A DNA stretch of 64,000 bases from Flavobacteriales bacterium (GCA_016721825.1 JADKHI010000001.1:310001-374000); one strand, 5' to 3'; shown: positions 9,703 to 19,029, numbered from the stretch's first letter. Translations and numbers: made by a program. The notes: generated from the letters alone by a model not told the origin.

Positions 9703-10302
9703 TTACTTGTTCTGGAGTTTTTCCATCTCCTTGTCGAAGGTCTCCTTGAACTTCTCGTAGTCGTAGTCGATGCGCAGGCGCTCATCCTTGCTGAGACGCT
9801 CATTGTAGCTGGAAAGCAATTCCTGCGCGCTGAGTTCGATGGCCACGTAGCACTTGTAGTTGCCGGAGCCGTCCACCTTCATCATCTTCTCGCAAATGGT
9901 GCGGGTGCCGCTCAGCTTCTGGTCGAGCACTTCGCGGGTAAGGCCTTCGAAACGCTCGGCGACCTCTTCCTTGTTGTTCAGCTCACGGCTGTTCACGTAG
10001 TTGTCGATCACACCCTTGATCTGGGTGTTGATGGCGCTGGCCATGTCGGCGCGGGCATTGGCCATGGCCTTCTTCTTGGCGGTGGCCTGGTCCATGCTCT
10101 CACCCAGGTTGTTGGCGCGGAAGAACTCGTTGTTCGTGAAGAACTCAGGACCGGAGCAGAGCACCTTCACTTCGGTCTCACCGGAAGGAGGGGTAGCAGC
10201 GGCGGCGGCCTTTTTCTTGCTCTTGCAGGCTGTCATTGCGCCGGACAGCATCAGCGCCGTCAGCAGTACCGTAACGGTGCGGTTTGGAGTGAAGGTTTTC
10301 AT
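9703..10302 (-). CDS. LPP20-like lipoprotein
   Basis: 199 residues from ATG 10302, chosen because it gives a lipoprotein signal peptide (LTALMLSGAMTACKSKK). After a Lys/Ala-rich linker comes an LPP20-like alpha/beta domain: DQATAKKKAMANARADMASAINTQ has the alanine-rich helix typical of the family, followed by TRTICEKMMKVDGSGNYKCYVAIELS, a conserved two-strand edge (quoted in part here). The tail is charged helix. It is last in a run with two other lipoproteins (10377-13141). LPP20-like proteins are exposed envelope lipoproteins; the exact role is unknown. Confidence 0.75.
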   Translation of the reverse strand: MKTFTPNRTVTVLLTALMLSGAMTACKSKKKAAAAATPPSGETEVKVLCSGPEFFTNNEFFRANNLGESMDQATAKKKAMANARADMASAINTQIKGVIDNYVNSRELNNKEEVAERFEGLTREVLDQKLSGTRTICEKMMKVDGSGNYKCYVAIELSAQELLSSYNERLSKDERLRIDYDYEKFKETFDKEMEKLQNK

Positions 10303-10376
10303 CGGTATCGACGTTGATGGTGTCGTGTGTGTGAGTTTGCGAACAGCGTGCCAAACTACGGAAATGCCCGTCATTC

Positions 10377-11756
10377 CTACAGTATTGCGTTCATAAGGGC
10401 CGGCACGACCTCTTGGCGGATATCCTGAACGGCCTTCTTGTAGGCTTCAAGACCGGCCTTGTCATAGGCGAGCTGCACGCCCTTCACCCCTTGCTTGCCG
10501 CCGGAGTAAACGACGTCCTGAGTGCTACGATCCTTGCAGGAGACGGAGAGGTCCAAGAAGGCGGTGAAGAATCCGTTGGAGGTGCCTCCTTCACGTGTGG
10601 TGGCCGTGACCGACATGATCAGTTCGGCCTCGCTCTCTTTCTCCACGAAACGGAAACCTTTGGTGGTGAGCTCTTGCCGAAAAGTTAACGCAGCGCCCGC
10701 TTCGGTCAATGGCTCGCCCAAGTTCTTCTCGGACGCCGATATGAACACTTTCGGAAGTTTCAGATCGATGGGAACACGAAGCTCAGGTACAGTAAGGCTG
10801 CTCACAAGCGGCTTCACAAAGGTGGGGTCCAGGTCCTTGCTCACCAGACCGTCCATATCCACGCGGACCAGAAGTTCCGGACCGGCAGCTCCCAGATCGA
10901 TGCCTTGTACAGTGGTGCGCGCCTGGCCTTCACCGTCGGTATTGCTGGTGGCCGTGACCTTCCCGTTGATGCCGGGGTAGCTCATGACCAGTGGCAGCTG
11001 TGCCAGATCACGTGTGGTGGCGCCGTTGACGGAGCGGGCGGTCACCAGCAGTTCACGCTTGAAATGGTTGCTGTATTCCAAGGCGCAACGCTCGGGTAAG
11101 GCGGTGAGCCGGACACCATTGGTAAGGCGTTGGAGGTCGTTGTAGATCTCGTTGGCCAAGGGCACGCTCCGCTCGCCGATAAGAACCTCATCGTTCTCGC
11201 CCCAATAGGCCTTTATGGCCAGCAAGGCGCGGAGGTCCTGATCGATGGCGCTCTTGAGGTCACCGGCAGCGACACTGGCCTGTGAACGGGCGTAGAGGTC
11301 CGTGGCCTGGGCGATGGCCTGGCGCTTCTTCTCGGCCTTGATGCGGGCGTGTTCGGCCTTGTTCAGGCGGTAATAGGTCCAATACTCGGTGCCATTGTCC
11401 CAGCTGTCCACCATCTCGAAGCCTTCGATCTGCTCGCTGGTCTTCGTGTTAATGGTGCTGGTGAAGGACTCATCGAAGGAGTTCTTCCGGTCCAGCGTGT
11501 AAAGCAGGCTGTTGCCCTCCACCTTCACGCTGATCTCGCTGGCCAGGTCGTTCAGGGCGTTCTTCTTGGCGGTCTCCTGAAAGTCACTGCGCGACTTGTT
11601 GGCAAGGCCGATGCCGATGTAGTCGGCATCGCTCACCGGTCGGCTGGCCACCCAGGCAGGGCGCTGGACCGGCGGCGGCACGTTCTGCACCACCTGCTGC
11701 TTGTCCTTGCAGGCAAACAGGCCCAGGACAAAGGCTATGGGAAGGAGCTTGTTCAC
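10377..11756 (-). CDS. Large LPP20-like lipoprotein
   Basis: 459 residues. The start is GTG 11756, which overlaps the upstream stop as GTGA and directly yields a lipoprotein signal peptide (NKLLPIAFVLGLFACKDK); a longer frame upstream lacks one. Residues about 25-170 are LPP20-like (PAWVASRP, YIGIGLANKS, AKKNALNDLASEISVKVEG). The C-terminal half includes beta-rich segments and a domain with LIMSVTATTREGG and FFTAFLDLSVSCKDRSTQ, similar to domains that bind or sense envelope partners. It is the middle gene of a three-lipoprotein operon. Confidence 0.75.
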   Translation of the reverse strand: MNKLLPIAFVLGLFACKDKQQVVQNVPPPVQRPAWVASRPVSDADYIGIGLANKSRSDFQETAKKNALNDLASEISVKVEGNSLLYTLDRKNSFDESFTSTINTKTSEQIEGFEMVDSWDNGTEYWTYYRLNKAEHARIKAEKKRQAIAQATDLYARSQASVAAGDLKSAIDQDLRALLAIKAYWGENDEVLIGERSVPLANEIYNDLQRLTNGVRLTALPERCALEYSNHFKRELLVTARSVNGATTRDLAQLPLVMSYPGINGKVTATSNTDGEGQARTTVQGIDLGAAGPELLVRVDMDGLVSKDLDPTFVKPLVSSLTVPELRVPIDLKLPKVFISASEKNLGEPLTEAGAALTFRQELTTKGFRFVEKESEAELIMSVTATTREGGTSNGFFTAFLDLSVSCKDRSTQDVVYSGGKQGVKGVQLAYDKAGLEAYKKAVQDIRQEVVPALMNAIL

Positions 11757-13141
11757 GGGAGCTTGGAGGCCAGTTCCTGTTGGATCGCCGAGGCGATGCC
11801 CGAGCACGAACCCCGCAAGGCATCTGCGCTCAACGTAGCGACAGGCTTCACTTCGCGCGGTGCGGTCAGCAGCCCTTGAAGGTTGCGACGGGCACCATCA
11901 CTGATGTCCGCAGCACCGTTCCGGGTGGGAAGTAGGTTCTCCTTGGCACCATCGTAGCTCGCGTAATAAGCGTGGTCCTCCGCTTCACGATCCACCACCT
12001 TGCTGAGCAGCACCTCACCGGTCTCCAGGCTTACGAGCTTGTAACTTACACTGGTGCTCACCTTGTTCTCCTGGTAGTACTCCATGTATTTCACCGGACG
12101 GTACTTGGTCACGATCATCAGTTGACCAGGGTTGTTGGGGTCCGCGACCTTGACGCGATAGCTCTCGAAGCCATCCTTGGTGCTACGACGCGCGGTCCCG
12201 GTCACTTCCTGGTAATCGATAACGGTTCCCATAAGCACTGCTTGGGCCCCCATCAGGTTACCCACGCGCACGGCGGTCTGCTCATCGACCACGCCGCTCA
12301 GGCCCAGCCGTTGCTCTTCCAGAATGCGTTCGATGTTCTCCCGGTCAACGATCTTCAGGAAGGGATCGTTCACTTCGGTGAGGGCGGTGGTCGCGTAAGC
12401 CTGCACCTTGGGCGCCAGGTCCGTGCGGGTCTTCACGCTGCTGGTGAAGGGCAACACGGCGATCGAATATTGGCCACCGGTCAGAGCGTCCTGGCGAAGT
12501 ACACCCGCATCCTTGTAGCTCGCATCCTTGTTCACCACCAAGCTCAGGTCCTCGTATGCCTTGCGGTATCGCTTTCCGGCCAGCGCGTCCTTCCCCGAGC
12601 GGTACAACGGTTCGAGGTAGGCGATGTTCTGCAAGCTGCTCGCATCCTTGTAGTTGGGTTCCAGCTTGGCGATCTGCGCGAAGGTGGCCTCGGCGCCCTT
12701 GTAGTCCTGCTTGGTCAGAAGGTCCTGCCCCTTGGTGTAGAGCTCCACGAGGAACTCACCTTTCACCTGTTCAAAATCCTGCTTGTAGTGGTCGGCGATC
12801 TCCAGCACAACACCGGCGCGCCCCACACGGTCCATGTAGTCCTTGCCTTCCAAGAAGACCTTCACGGCCTCGCCCTTCTCACTGCCCATGCTGAAGGCCT
12901 TGAAGAAGTTGCTGAGCTTGTCGTTGAGCACCAACTGGCCGGTCTTTTTCAGACCGATCTTCGCGTCCACGTTCTTCGGGTTGCGCTGCGCGGCCTGCAG
13001 GTACATGTCCGCAGCTTCAGCGTAAAGGCCCGCTTCATCCAGTTTCTCTCCCTTCTTGGTGTAGGCTTTGGAGCCACTGCACCCGGCCAGGAGCGCGACC
13101 GCGAGCGCGGCGCACAAGGCGATATGTCCGGTGGTCCTCAT
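11753..13141 (-). CDS. CsgG/HfaB-like lipoprotein with TPR N-terminus
   Basis: 462 residues with a lipobox LLAGCSGS. Residues about 25-200 form TPR-like repeats (YAEAADMYLQAAQRNPKN, YKGAEATFAQIAKLEPNY, RKAYEDLSLVVNKD). From about residue 225 a CsgG-like domain begins with YSIAVLPFTSS, then IVDRENIERILEEQRLGLSG and AVRVGNLMGAQAVLMGTV, all characteristic of CsgG/HfaB/PBP-activator proteins. CsgG is the outer-membrane curli exporter; relatives such as LpoB activate peptidoglycan synthases. Here no curli subunit genes are nearby, so the role may be assembly or regulation. It heads the operon with the two LPP20-like genes. Confidence 0.85.
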   Translation of the reverse strand: MRTTGHIALCAALAVALLAGCSGSKAYTKKGEKLDEAGLYAEAADMYLQAAQRNPKNVDAKIGLKKTGQLVLNDKLSNFFKAFSMGSEKGEAVKVFLEGKDYMDRVGRAGVVLEIADHYKQDFEQVKGEFLVELYTKGQDLLTKQDYKGAEATFAQIAKLEPNYKDASSLQNIAYLEPLYRSGKDALAGKRYRKAYEDLSLVVNKDASYKDAGVLRQDALTGGQYSIAVLPFTSSVKTRTDLAPKVQAYATTALTEVNDPFLKIVDRENIERILEEQRLGLSGVVDEQTAVRVGNLMGAQAVLMGTVIDYQEVTGTARRSTKDGFESYRVKVADPNNPGQLMIVTKYRPVKYMEYYQENKVSTSVSYKLVSLETGEVLLSKVVDREAEDHAYYASYDGAKENLLPTRNGAADISDGARRNLQGLLTAPREVKPVATLSADALRGSCSGIASAIQQELASKLP

Positions 13142-13175
13142 CGGTTCGGTGGTTGCGCGGCGCAGGCCGCATGGA

Positions 13176-14201
13176 TCAGCGCGACTTGATGTACTCGTTC
13201 AGGTCCTCCACGGAGCTCTCGAAGCTGAACACATCGTTCACCTTGTAGTAGTTCCCGATGTCGTAGGTGTGGTCGTAGGCGAACTTGGCCAGGTCAAGCT
13301 TGTTGTCCTCGAAGCTGAACAGGCCCATCAGACCCTTTACCTGATCCACGGTGAAGCAACGGTTTCCACCGATCTGCTTCACAAGGGTCATCTTGGTGTC
13401 CTCGAAGCTCTTGCTGGAAATGCTGGCCTTGGCCTCTTCGAACTCGCTCGCGCTCATCGGATCGCCGCAACCGATCGGACCACTGTAGCCAGGCATCTTG
13501 TAAACAGGCTCCAGTACGGCAGTGGTCTCGGGTTTCGTCGTGGTCACCGGCTTCGTTGCCACTGTGCTGGTCTGGGTCACCTTGGTGGTGGTGGTCGTAG
13601 TGGAGGTACCCGTTGTTGTCCCGGTGCCCGTGCCGTTCACATTGACGTTCATGTTCACGCCCATGCCGTTCACGCCGAAGGACATGTTCACGTTCTCGCC
13701 TTCCATGTCATCGACTCCACCGGCGGATTCTTCAACAACGGTCGTTGTCGTGATGGTCTGCCCACCGACGTTCATGTCCACTGCTTCCTCGGTAACGGCT
13801 TCCTCCACAGGTGCGTCCTCCACGAACGTGGTCGGCTTCGGCTTTGCTGCCTCGGCCTTGGAGGCAGTACCCAGTTCCGCTTCACCCGACGGGCGCAACA
13901 CGGTCTGGCCTTTCTTGTTGGTGGTGATCACAACGGTGTACTCCTTCCCCAGCGGGAAGTAGCCGTTCTGTTTGATTGGGGCCTTGGCGGCATCGGCGAA
14001 ACGGACCAGCAGCGAAGGGGTCTCGTTCCGGATGCTGCTCGCCACCACACGAGAGGCCGGGGTGGCATTGACCTCCGCACCGTCCACCATCAGGGTGAAC
14101 TTGTCGCCCATGTCCGAGAAGACCACGATGTCGCAGGTCTGGGCGTGAAGGCTAAGGATAGAGAGTGTGCCGGCGAGGGCGAGGGTAAGGAAACGTTCCA
14201 T
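13176..14201 (-). CDS. Secreted DUF4476 protein with Thr-rich linker
   Basis: 341 residues from ATG 14201, where a signal peptide begins (MERFLTLALAGTLSILSLHAQ); the frame extends further upstream without coding character. The N-terminal third is a beta-rich domain (DIVVFSDMGDKFTLMVDG). The middle is low complexity: acidic and Val-rich, then Met/Asn-rich, then a Thr-rich stretch near residues 190-225. The C-terminal 95 residues match DUF4476 (MSASEFEEAKASISSKSFED, FTVDQVKGLMGLFSFEDNKL). Members are secreted Bacteroidota proteins of unknown function. A full -33/-7 promoter lies 19 bases upstream. Confidence 0.85.
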   Translation of the reverse strand: MERFLTLALAGTLSILSLHAQTCDIVVFSDMGDKFTLMVDGAEVNATPASRVVASSIRNETPSLLVRFADAAKAPIKQNGYFPLGKEYTVVITTNKKGQTVLRPSGEAELGTASKAEAAKPKPTTFVEDAPVEEAVTEEAVDMNVGGQTITTTTVVEESAGGVDDMEGENVNMSFGVNGMGVNMNVNVNGTGTGTTTGTSTTTTTTKVTQTSTVATKPVTTTKPETTAVLEPVYKMPGYSGPIGCGDPMSASEFEEAKASISSKSFEDTKMTLVKQIGGNRCFTVDQVKGLMGLFSFEDNKLDLAKFAYDHTYDIGNYYKVNDVFSFESSVEDLNEYIKSR

Positions 14202-14219
14202 GGTGGTGTGAGAGGTTTG

Positions 14220-14248
14220 CAAATGTAGTCGTGGGTGGCGGAAGGCAA
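14220..14248 (-). promoter_or_regulatory. Bacteroidota-type promoter for the DUF4476 gene
   Basis: On the minus strand TTG (14248-14246) is followed after 18 bases by TACATTTG (14227-14220), a perfect TAnnTTTG -7 box. The box ends 18 bases before the ATG. Confidence 0.65.
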
Positions 14249-14340
14249 GGGGTGTGCCAAAGCCTACTGAATGGCGGAGTTCACCACAGCGGACCGGAAA
14301 TCCGTTCATCTTTGCGCAGCGCCACGGGCGCAGCAGCTGC

Positions 14341-15300
14341 ATGGATATTTCGGTCGTCATTCCCCTGTTCGAAGAGCGCGAGTCGCTGGCCGAGCTCACC
14401 AGCGGCATCCACAAGGTGATCTCCGGCATGGGCCTGCGCTACGAGGCGATTCTGGTGGACGATGGCAGTGGTGACGGTTCGTGGGAAGAGATCCAGCGAC
14501 TGTCCGCTAAGAACTCTGCCATCAAGGGCATCCGTATGGGCCGCAATTACGGCAAAAGCCCCGCGTTGAATGAAGGTTTCGCCGTGGCCCAAGGGCGGGT
14601 GGTGATCACCATGGACGCCGACCTGCAGGATGACCCGGACGAGATCCCCGAGCTGTACCGCATGATCACCGAGGATGGGCTGGACCTGGTGAGCGGCTGG
14701 AAGAAGAAACGCTACGACCCGCTCAGCAAGACCATTCCCACCAAGCTCTTCAACTGGACGGTGCGCAGGGCTTCCGGCATCCACCTGCACGATTTCAACT
14801 GCGGGCTGAAGGCCTACCGGAAGGAAGTGGTGAAGAGCATCGAGGTGTTCGGCGAGATGCACCGCTACATCCCCTTCATCGCCAAGAAAGAGGGCTTTCC
14901 GAAGATCGGTGAGAAGGTCGTGGTCCACCACGAAAGGAAGTACGGGCACAGCAAGTTCGGCCTCAACCGCTTCATCAACGGCTTCCTGGACCTGCTCACG
15001 ATCACCTTCGTGTTCCGGTTCGGCAAGAAGCCCATGCACTTCTTCGGCAGCCTCGGCCTGTTGATGTTCTTCCTGGGCTTCCTCAGCACCACTTGGATCC
15101 TGGCCAGCAAGCTCTACCACCTGGCCACCCATCAAGAGGCGCCACTGGTGACCGACCAACCGCTGTTCTACATCGCGCTAACCGCCATGATCATCGGCGC
15201 GCAACTGTTCCTGGCGGGCTTCGTGGCCGAACTGGTGAGCCGCAGCAGCCCGGAGCGCAACCACTACCGCGTGGCCGAACGCATCGGCATCGGGGCCTGA
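14341..15300 (+). CDS. Family 2 glycosyltransferase (polyprenyl-phosphate type)
   Basis: 319 residues from ATG 14341, which begins directly with the GT2 fold (MDISVVIPLFEERESLAEL). Catalytic-domain motifs are LVDDGSGDGSWEEI, MDADLQDDPDEIPELY (the metal-binding D-x-D) and NCGLKAYRKEV. Two membrane helices follow (residues about 235-300). This is the ArnC/GtrB/DPM1-like layout: a sugar is moved from a nucleotide donor onto undecaprenyl phosphate at the cytoplasmic face, for later use in envelope glycans. The gene is eight bases from the polytopic gene at 15309, a likely partner. Confidence 0.88.
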   Translation: MDISVVIPLFEERESLAELTSGIHKVISGMGLRYEAILVDDGSGDGSWEEIQRLSAKNSAIKGIRMGRNYGKSPALNEGFAVAQGRVVITMDADLQDDPDEIPELYRMITEDGLDLVSGWKKKRYDPLSKTIPTKLFNWTVRRASGIHLHDFNCGLKAYRKEVVKSIEVFGEMHRYIPFIAKKEGFPKIGEKVVVHHERKYGHSKFGLNRFINGFLDLLTITFVFRFGKKPMHFFGSLGLLMFFLGFLSTTWILASKLYHLATHQEAPLVTDQPLFYIALTAMIIGAQLFLAGFVAELVSRSSPERNHYRVAERIGIGA

Positions 15301-15308
15301 ACATTCCC

Positions 15309-16730
15309 ATGGCACCCCGGTACTTCCCCGCAGGACCGGTGCTGATGGCCGCTTCGCTCGGCATGCTCGGCCTGTATGCTTGGCTGGCGCAGTTCGCCTT
15401 CCCCATGGCGGATGACCTGGCCTTCGCGGCCACGGGACGCACAGGCGGCTTCCTCGAACTGCAGATCGAACGTTGGAAGCTGTGGAACGGCCGCTTCTCC
15501 AGCAACATTCCGATCCTGTGCTCGCCGTTGGTACAGGGCTTGGGCGGACTGCCGTGGTACCGTGCGTGCTCGGTGCTGCTGATGGGGCTCACGGTGACCG
15601 CGTTCCAAGGCCTGGTGCGCTCCGCCTCCGCTCGGTCCATCGCACGACCTCGTGCATGGGCCACCGCACTGGTGCTCACCATGGTCCAGTTCACACTGAT
15701 GCCGAACCTGGGCGAAGGGCTCTATTGGTACACCGGTGCGATGACCTACCAGACCGCCGTGATCACCGGCATCGTGTACCTCTCCATGTTCCTGAGCCTT
15801 CTGCATGGAAGGCCGATCGGGCATCCTGCGGTCCACGCGCTTGTGATGGCCTTGGTAAGTCTGGCCTTCATCGGCACCAACGAGATGAGCATGGCGATGG
15901 CCGTGATGACACACCTTGCACTGCTCTTCGTGCTTCCGAAATTCCCTAAGGAACAGCGGACGACGCTGTTGTTCCTGGCGCTGGTGGCGTTCGCCGGTGC
16001 GGCGCTCATGTTCTTCGCGCCCGGGAACGCGGGTCGCGAAGAACAGTTCACCGGCACAAGACTGCTGTGGCATTCGATCGGCATGAGCGGCGCGCAGAGC
16101 CTTCGCTTCACCGGCCTGTGGCTGCTCTCACCCATCACCTTGAGCGGCTCCTTGCTGTTGTGGACAGCCTACGAGATACTACCGGAGCAGGTGAAAGTGT
16201 CCGCCCGCAGCCTCTATGGTTACCGCTGGCCCTTGCTCCTGTTGCCCTTCACGCTGGTCTTCATCGCTGCCTACCCTGCCTATTGGTCCACCGGCATCCT
16301 GGGTCAGCACCGCACCATCGACCAGGCCTGTGGATTCTTCGTTCCCGTATGGTGCGTGGTGGTGCTTGTCTGGCGAAGCGACCCTCGAAGATCCGCCGCG
16401 TCACCCCTGCCCGCGTTCGTGAACACCGGGGCCTCGCTCCTGCTGGCCTTGTCGATCATCCTCACGGGCAACGGCATCAAGGTGATCGCTGACCTCACCA
16501 GTGGGCGCGCTTCAGCATTCGCCCAGGAGATGACCGCTCGTTTCGACCTGATGCAGCAGGCCAGCACCGATGCTTCGAACGTAGTGAAGGTGCCGCCGGT
16601 TCAGCAGGTCCCGCGTAGCCTCATGTTCATGGAGCTCAGCGACGAGCCTTTCTTCTGGGTGAACCAAGCGCACGCCCAGTACTTCGGACTGCTGGAGAAG
16701 CGCATCGTACTCGACCGACCGCCTCACTGA
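15309..16730 (+). CDS. Polytopic membrane protein (DUF6056-like), possible GT-C glycosyltransferase
   Basis: 473 residues from ATG 15309 with about ten or more membrane helices. An early aspartate pair follows the first helix (FAFPMADDLAFAA), as in GT-C transferases that use lipid-linked sugars, and an Arg/Trp-rich loop comes next (WKLWNGRFSS). Motifs IGTNEMSMAMAV and MFFAPGNAGREEQF resemble the DUF6056 group. The position right after a polyprenyl-phosphate glycosyltransferase supports a role in moving sugars onto an envelope glycan. The 3' end overlaps the opposite L,D-transpeptidase gene by seven bases. Confidence 0.7.
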   Translation: MAPRYFPAGPVLMAASLGMLGLYAWLAQFAFPMADDLAFAATGRTGGFLELQIERWKLWNGRFSSNIPILCSPLVQGLGGLPWYRACSVLLMGLTVTAFQGLVRSASARSIARPRAWATALVLTMVQFTLMPNLGEGLYWYTGAMTYQTAVITGIVYLSMFLSLLHGRPIGHPAVHALVMALVSLAFIGTNEMSMAMAVMTHLALLFVLPKFPKEQRTTLLFLALVAFAGAALMFFAPGNAGREEQFTGTRLLWHSIGMSGAQSLRFTGLWLLSPITLSGSLLLWTAYEILPEQVKVSARSLYGYRWPLLLLPFTLVFIAAYPAYWSTGILGQHRTIDQACGFFVPVWCVVVLVWRSDPRRSAASPLPAFVNTGASLLLALSIILTGNGIKVIADLTSGRASAFAQEMTARFDLMQQASTDASNVVKVPPVQQVPRSLMFMELSDEPFFWVNQAHAQYFGLLEKRIVLDRPPH

Positions 16731-18400
16731 ACCGTGGTCCCCGCCGCCAGGTCACCGAAAAGTTCCCGCGCCAGGCGCTCATCGTGACCGTAGATGTCGT
16801 CACGGAAGTTCAGTCTTCCTGCATCGTCCACCCAAGCGGTGAAATAGCCGATGATCACAGGGATGGCGGGCTTCACGCGAACGGTGGTCTCGGTCTTGCC
16901 ATCGGCCGCTTTCTCAATGTTCTTTGATGTCCAGGTGGTGTCACTGCGCAAGAGGTACTCCGCCAGTTTCAAGGGTTCGCTCAAGCGGATGCAACCGTGG
17001 CTGAAGGCACGTTGGTCCTCTTTGAAGCCGCCCTTGCTGGGCGTGTCGTGGAAGTAGATGCTGTAGGCGTTCGGGAACAGGAACTTCACGCGCCCCAAGG
17101 CATTACCGGCTCCTGGTTTCTGACGAATTGTGAAGGGTACGCCCTTGGAATACTTGCTCCAGCTGATGCTGCTCGAAGGGACCACCTTGCCGCCCACCAC
17201 CACTTCCATGTTCTTGCGGTCCAGGTAACCCGCGTTGCGTTTCACAGAGGGAAGTATCTCGCTGCGGATGATGCTCTGCGGAATGTTCCAATAGGGAGCA
17301 AGTACCACTTGGGAGAGCGAATCGTTGAAGATGACGGTGCGCGTGGCCTCGCGGCCCACCACCACGTTCATGGTCCAGGACACACGTCCCTGGTCATACA
17401 CGTACAACCGGAACGCCGGAATGTTAACGAGCAGGAACTCCCCCTTCGGTTGGTCGGGCATCCAGCGAAGCCGCTCCATGTTGATCAGCAGCTGCCGCAC
17501 CCGATCGTCAGGTGGCACGTTCAGCACATCGACCATTGCGTCGTCGATCACATCCACTTCCTTCAATCCATGGCGCATACGGAACTGCCGCACGCCCCGA
17601 ACGAGCACGCTATCGAACCGCGTGGAAGCCGTGGTGTCCAACACATCGCCCCACTTCTGCAACAAGGTGCGCACCTGGCCGATCGCCTCGGCCGAATCGC
17701 CCGGCACGAAGCGCTTGTGGTCCGTGTAGACCGGGGCCCACGTGCTGTCCAGTTCCAACGACCGGTAGCGCCGCAACCACTCCTTCAAGCCTTGGTACTG
17801 CGGATGCACCGGCTCGATGGCGGAAAGGTCCCGCGAGCCGGAGACCAGTGAATCGAGCAGCCGCGTGTAGTCCTTTTTGGCCTTTGGGATGTACCAATCC
17901 AAGGCCTTCAGGTTCCGGACCGTTCCACCGTAGCGTTTGTCCGCGAAACGGAAGAACTCACTCGTGAGCGATAGTTCCACGAACGAATGGTCCACGGAGC
18001 TCAGCGTATCCTGCAGTGCGGCGATGAGCTGATGCAACTCCTCGTGCGCTACCTTCCAGGGCCCGTAACCACTACCGGATGAACCGGAGAGGTCGAGAAA
18101 GCTCTGCGCTGCGGAAGACAGTGTATCGCCCTGGAACCAAGCATACTGAAAGTCGCGGTGCCGGTAGAAATCGATGATCAGCGAATCGTAGGCGACGTAG
18201 ACCGAATCGTGCTGCAGAAAGCTGTAAAGTGCGACCGAGTCGATATGGGCCGTGGTGTACAGCTCCTTCGTCTCGAAATCCTGCACGAGTTCCTCCTTGG
18301 TGGGTCCCTGTGGCTCCTTCGGTGAGGCGGTGGTACACGCCTGCGCCGTCAGCAGAAGCACACCATGAAGACAGACCTGAAGGGTCGAGCTATTTCGCAT
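16724..18400 (-). CDS. L,D-transpeptidase (YcbB/LdtD-like) lipoprotein
   Basis: 558 residues from ATG 18400, which overlaps the upstream gene by 11 bases and gives a lipoprotein-like signal peptide ending TAQACTTAS. The N-terminal half is helical scaffold; a peptidoglycan-binding-like segment lies near residues 270-300 (VRQFRMRHGLKEVDVID). The YkuD catalytic domain follows, with the active-site motif FSHGCIRLSEP and Cys near 470, plus the conserved APYWNIPQSII. The enzyme forms 3-3 peptidoglycan cross-links in the periplasm. The size and arrangement match LdtD/YcbB. Confidence 0.92.
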   Translation of the reverse strand: MRNSSTLQVCLHGVLLLTAQACTTASPKEPQGPTKEELVQDFETKELYTTAHIDSVALYSFLQHDSVYVAYDSLIIDFYRHRDFQYAWFQGDTLSSAAQSFLDLSGSSGSGYGPWKVAHEELHQLIAALQDTLSSVDHSFVELSLTSEFFRFADKRYGGTVRNLKALDWYIPKAKKDYTRLLDSLVSGSRDLSAIEPVHPQYQGLKEWLRRYRSLELDSTWAPVYTDHKRFVPGDSAEAIGQVRTLLQKWGDVLDTTASTRFDSVLVRGVRQFRMRHGLKEVDVIDDAMVDVLNVPPDDRVRQLLINMERLRWMPDQPKGEFLLVNIPAFRLYVYDQGRVSWTMNVVVGREATRTVIFNDSLSQVVLAPYWNIPQSIIRSEILPSVKRNAGYLDRKNMEVVVGGKVVPSSSISWSKYSKGVPFTIRQKPGAGNALGRVKFLFPNAYSIYFHDTPSKGGFKEDQRAFSHGCIRLSEPLKLAEYLLRSDTTWTSKNIEKAADGKTETTVRVKPAIPVIIGYFTAWVDDAGRLNFRDDIYGHDERLARELFGDLAAGTTVQ

Positions 18401-19013
18401 GCACGTACAGGAGGCCATCACCAGCGAGCCATTCCACCATCCGTGGCATCATAGCATCGGGAACGGCCGGACATCCGAAGCTGCGGCCCAGACGACCATG
18501 CTCCTGAATGAAAGAGTCGCTCACATAGTCGGCACCGTGAATGATGATCTCACGCTCCAGCGCCTTGTCGTTGACCCCGCGGTCCAGTCCGTGCAACAGC
18601 AGCGCCTGGCCATGCTTCGGGCTCTCGATCTCCGCCCCGACGCGATACAGGCCCTTGCTGGTCTTCAGGGAACCTTCCTTGTTGCTCACCGAGGTACACA
18701 TGAGCTCTCCGGAGTTCTTGCCGTGCGCCACCCATGTAGTGCCCAACAACCGGTGCGCATCCAGATCGACTATGAAAAGGCGCCGCTCCGAGCTTGGGCG
18801 GGTCATATCAGCGATCGCGATCACGTGCGGCTTCAGTCCATGCTTGCTCGCCGCCACCAAAGCTTGATCGAACACGTTCTGTGGCAGCACGCCGGCCAGT
18901 CCGCAAGCTTTGAACAGCGACGCTGCATCCTCCTCTTCAAAGGAATCGAGGACGTGCGCCTGATGCGTGGCCGGGGCCAGCACCATCAACAGGGCGAACA
19001 GGATGATCCTCAT
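18390..19013 (-). CDS. Murein L,D-transpeptidase catalytic-domain protein (YkuD_2)
   Basis: 207 residues from ATG 19013, where a signal peptide starts (MRIILFALLMVLAPATHQA). The YkuD_2 domain is seen in LFIVDLDAHRLLGTTWVAHG, LLLHGLDRG, IIIHGADYVS and the catalytic GRSFGCPAVP with Cys181. Family members are secreted L,D-transpeptidase relatives whose activity has rarely been tested. It is immediately upstream of the YcbB-like gene and overlaps it, so two peptidoglycan cross-linking proteins appear to be co-expressed. A perfect -7 box lies 9 bases upstream. Confidence 0.9.
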   Translation of the reverse strand: MRIILFALLMVLAPATHQAHVLDSFEEEDAASLFKACGLAGVLPQNVFDQALVAASKHGLKPHVIAIADMTRPSSERRLFIVDLDAHRLLGTTWVAHGKNSGELMCTSVSNKEGSLKTSKGLYRVGAEIESPKHGQALLLHGLDRGVNDKALEREIIIHGADYVSDSFIQEHGRLGRSFGCPAVPDAMMPRMVEWLAGDGLLYVHAK

Positions 19014-19021
19014 GGGCGGCG

Positions 19022-19029
19022 CAAAGGTA
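19022..19029 (-). promoter_or_regulatory. -7 box for the L,D-transpeptidase pair
   Basis: TACCTTTG on the minus strand is a perfect TAnnTTTG. Only 8 bases separate it from ATG 19013, so the mRNA would be leaderless or almost so. Confidence 0.5.

Noticed and set aside
11972..13189. Plus-strand open frame opposite the CsgG-like gene
   Set aside because: Composition is that of an antisense frame and the CsgG-like protein on the minus strand is clear.
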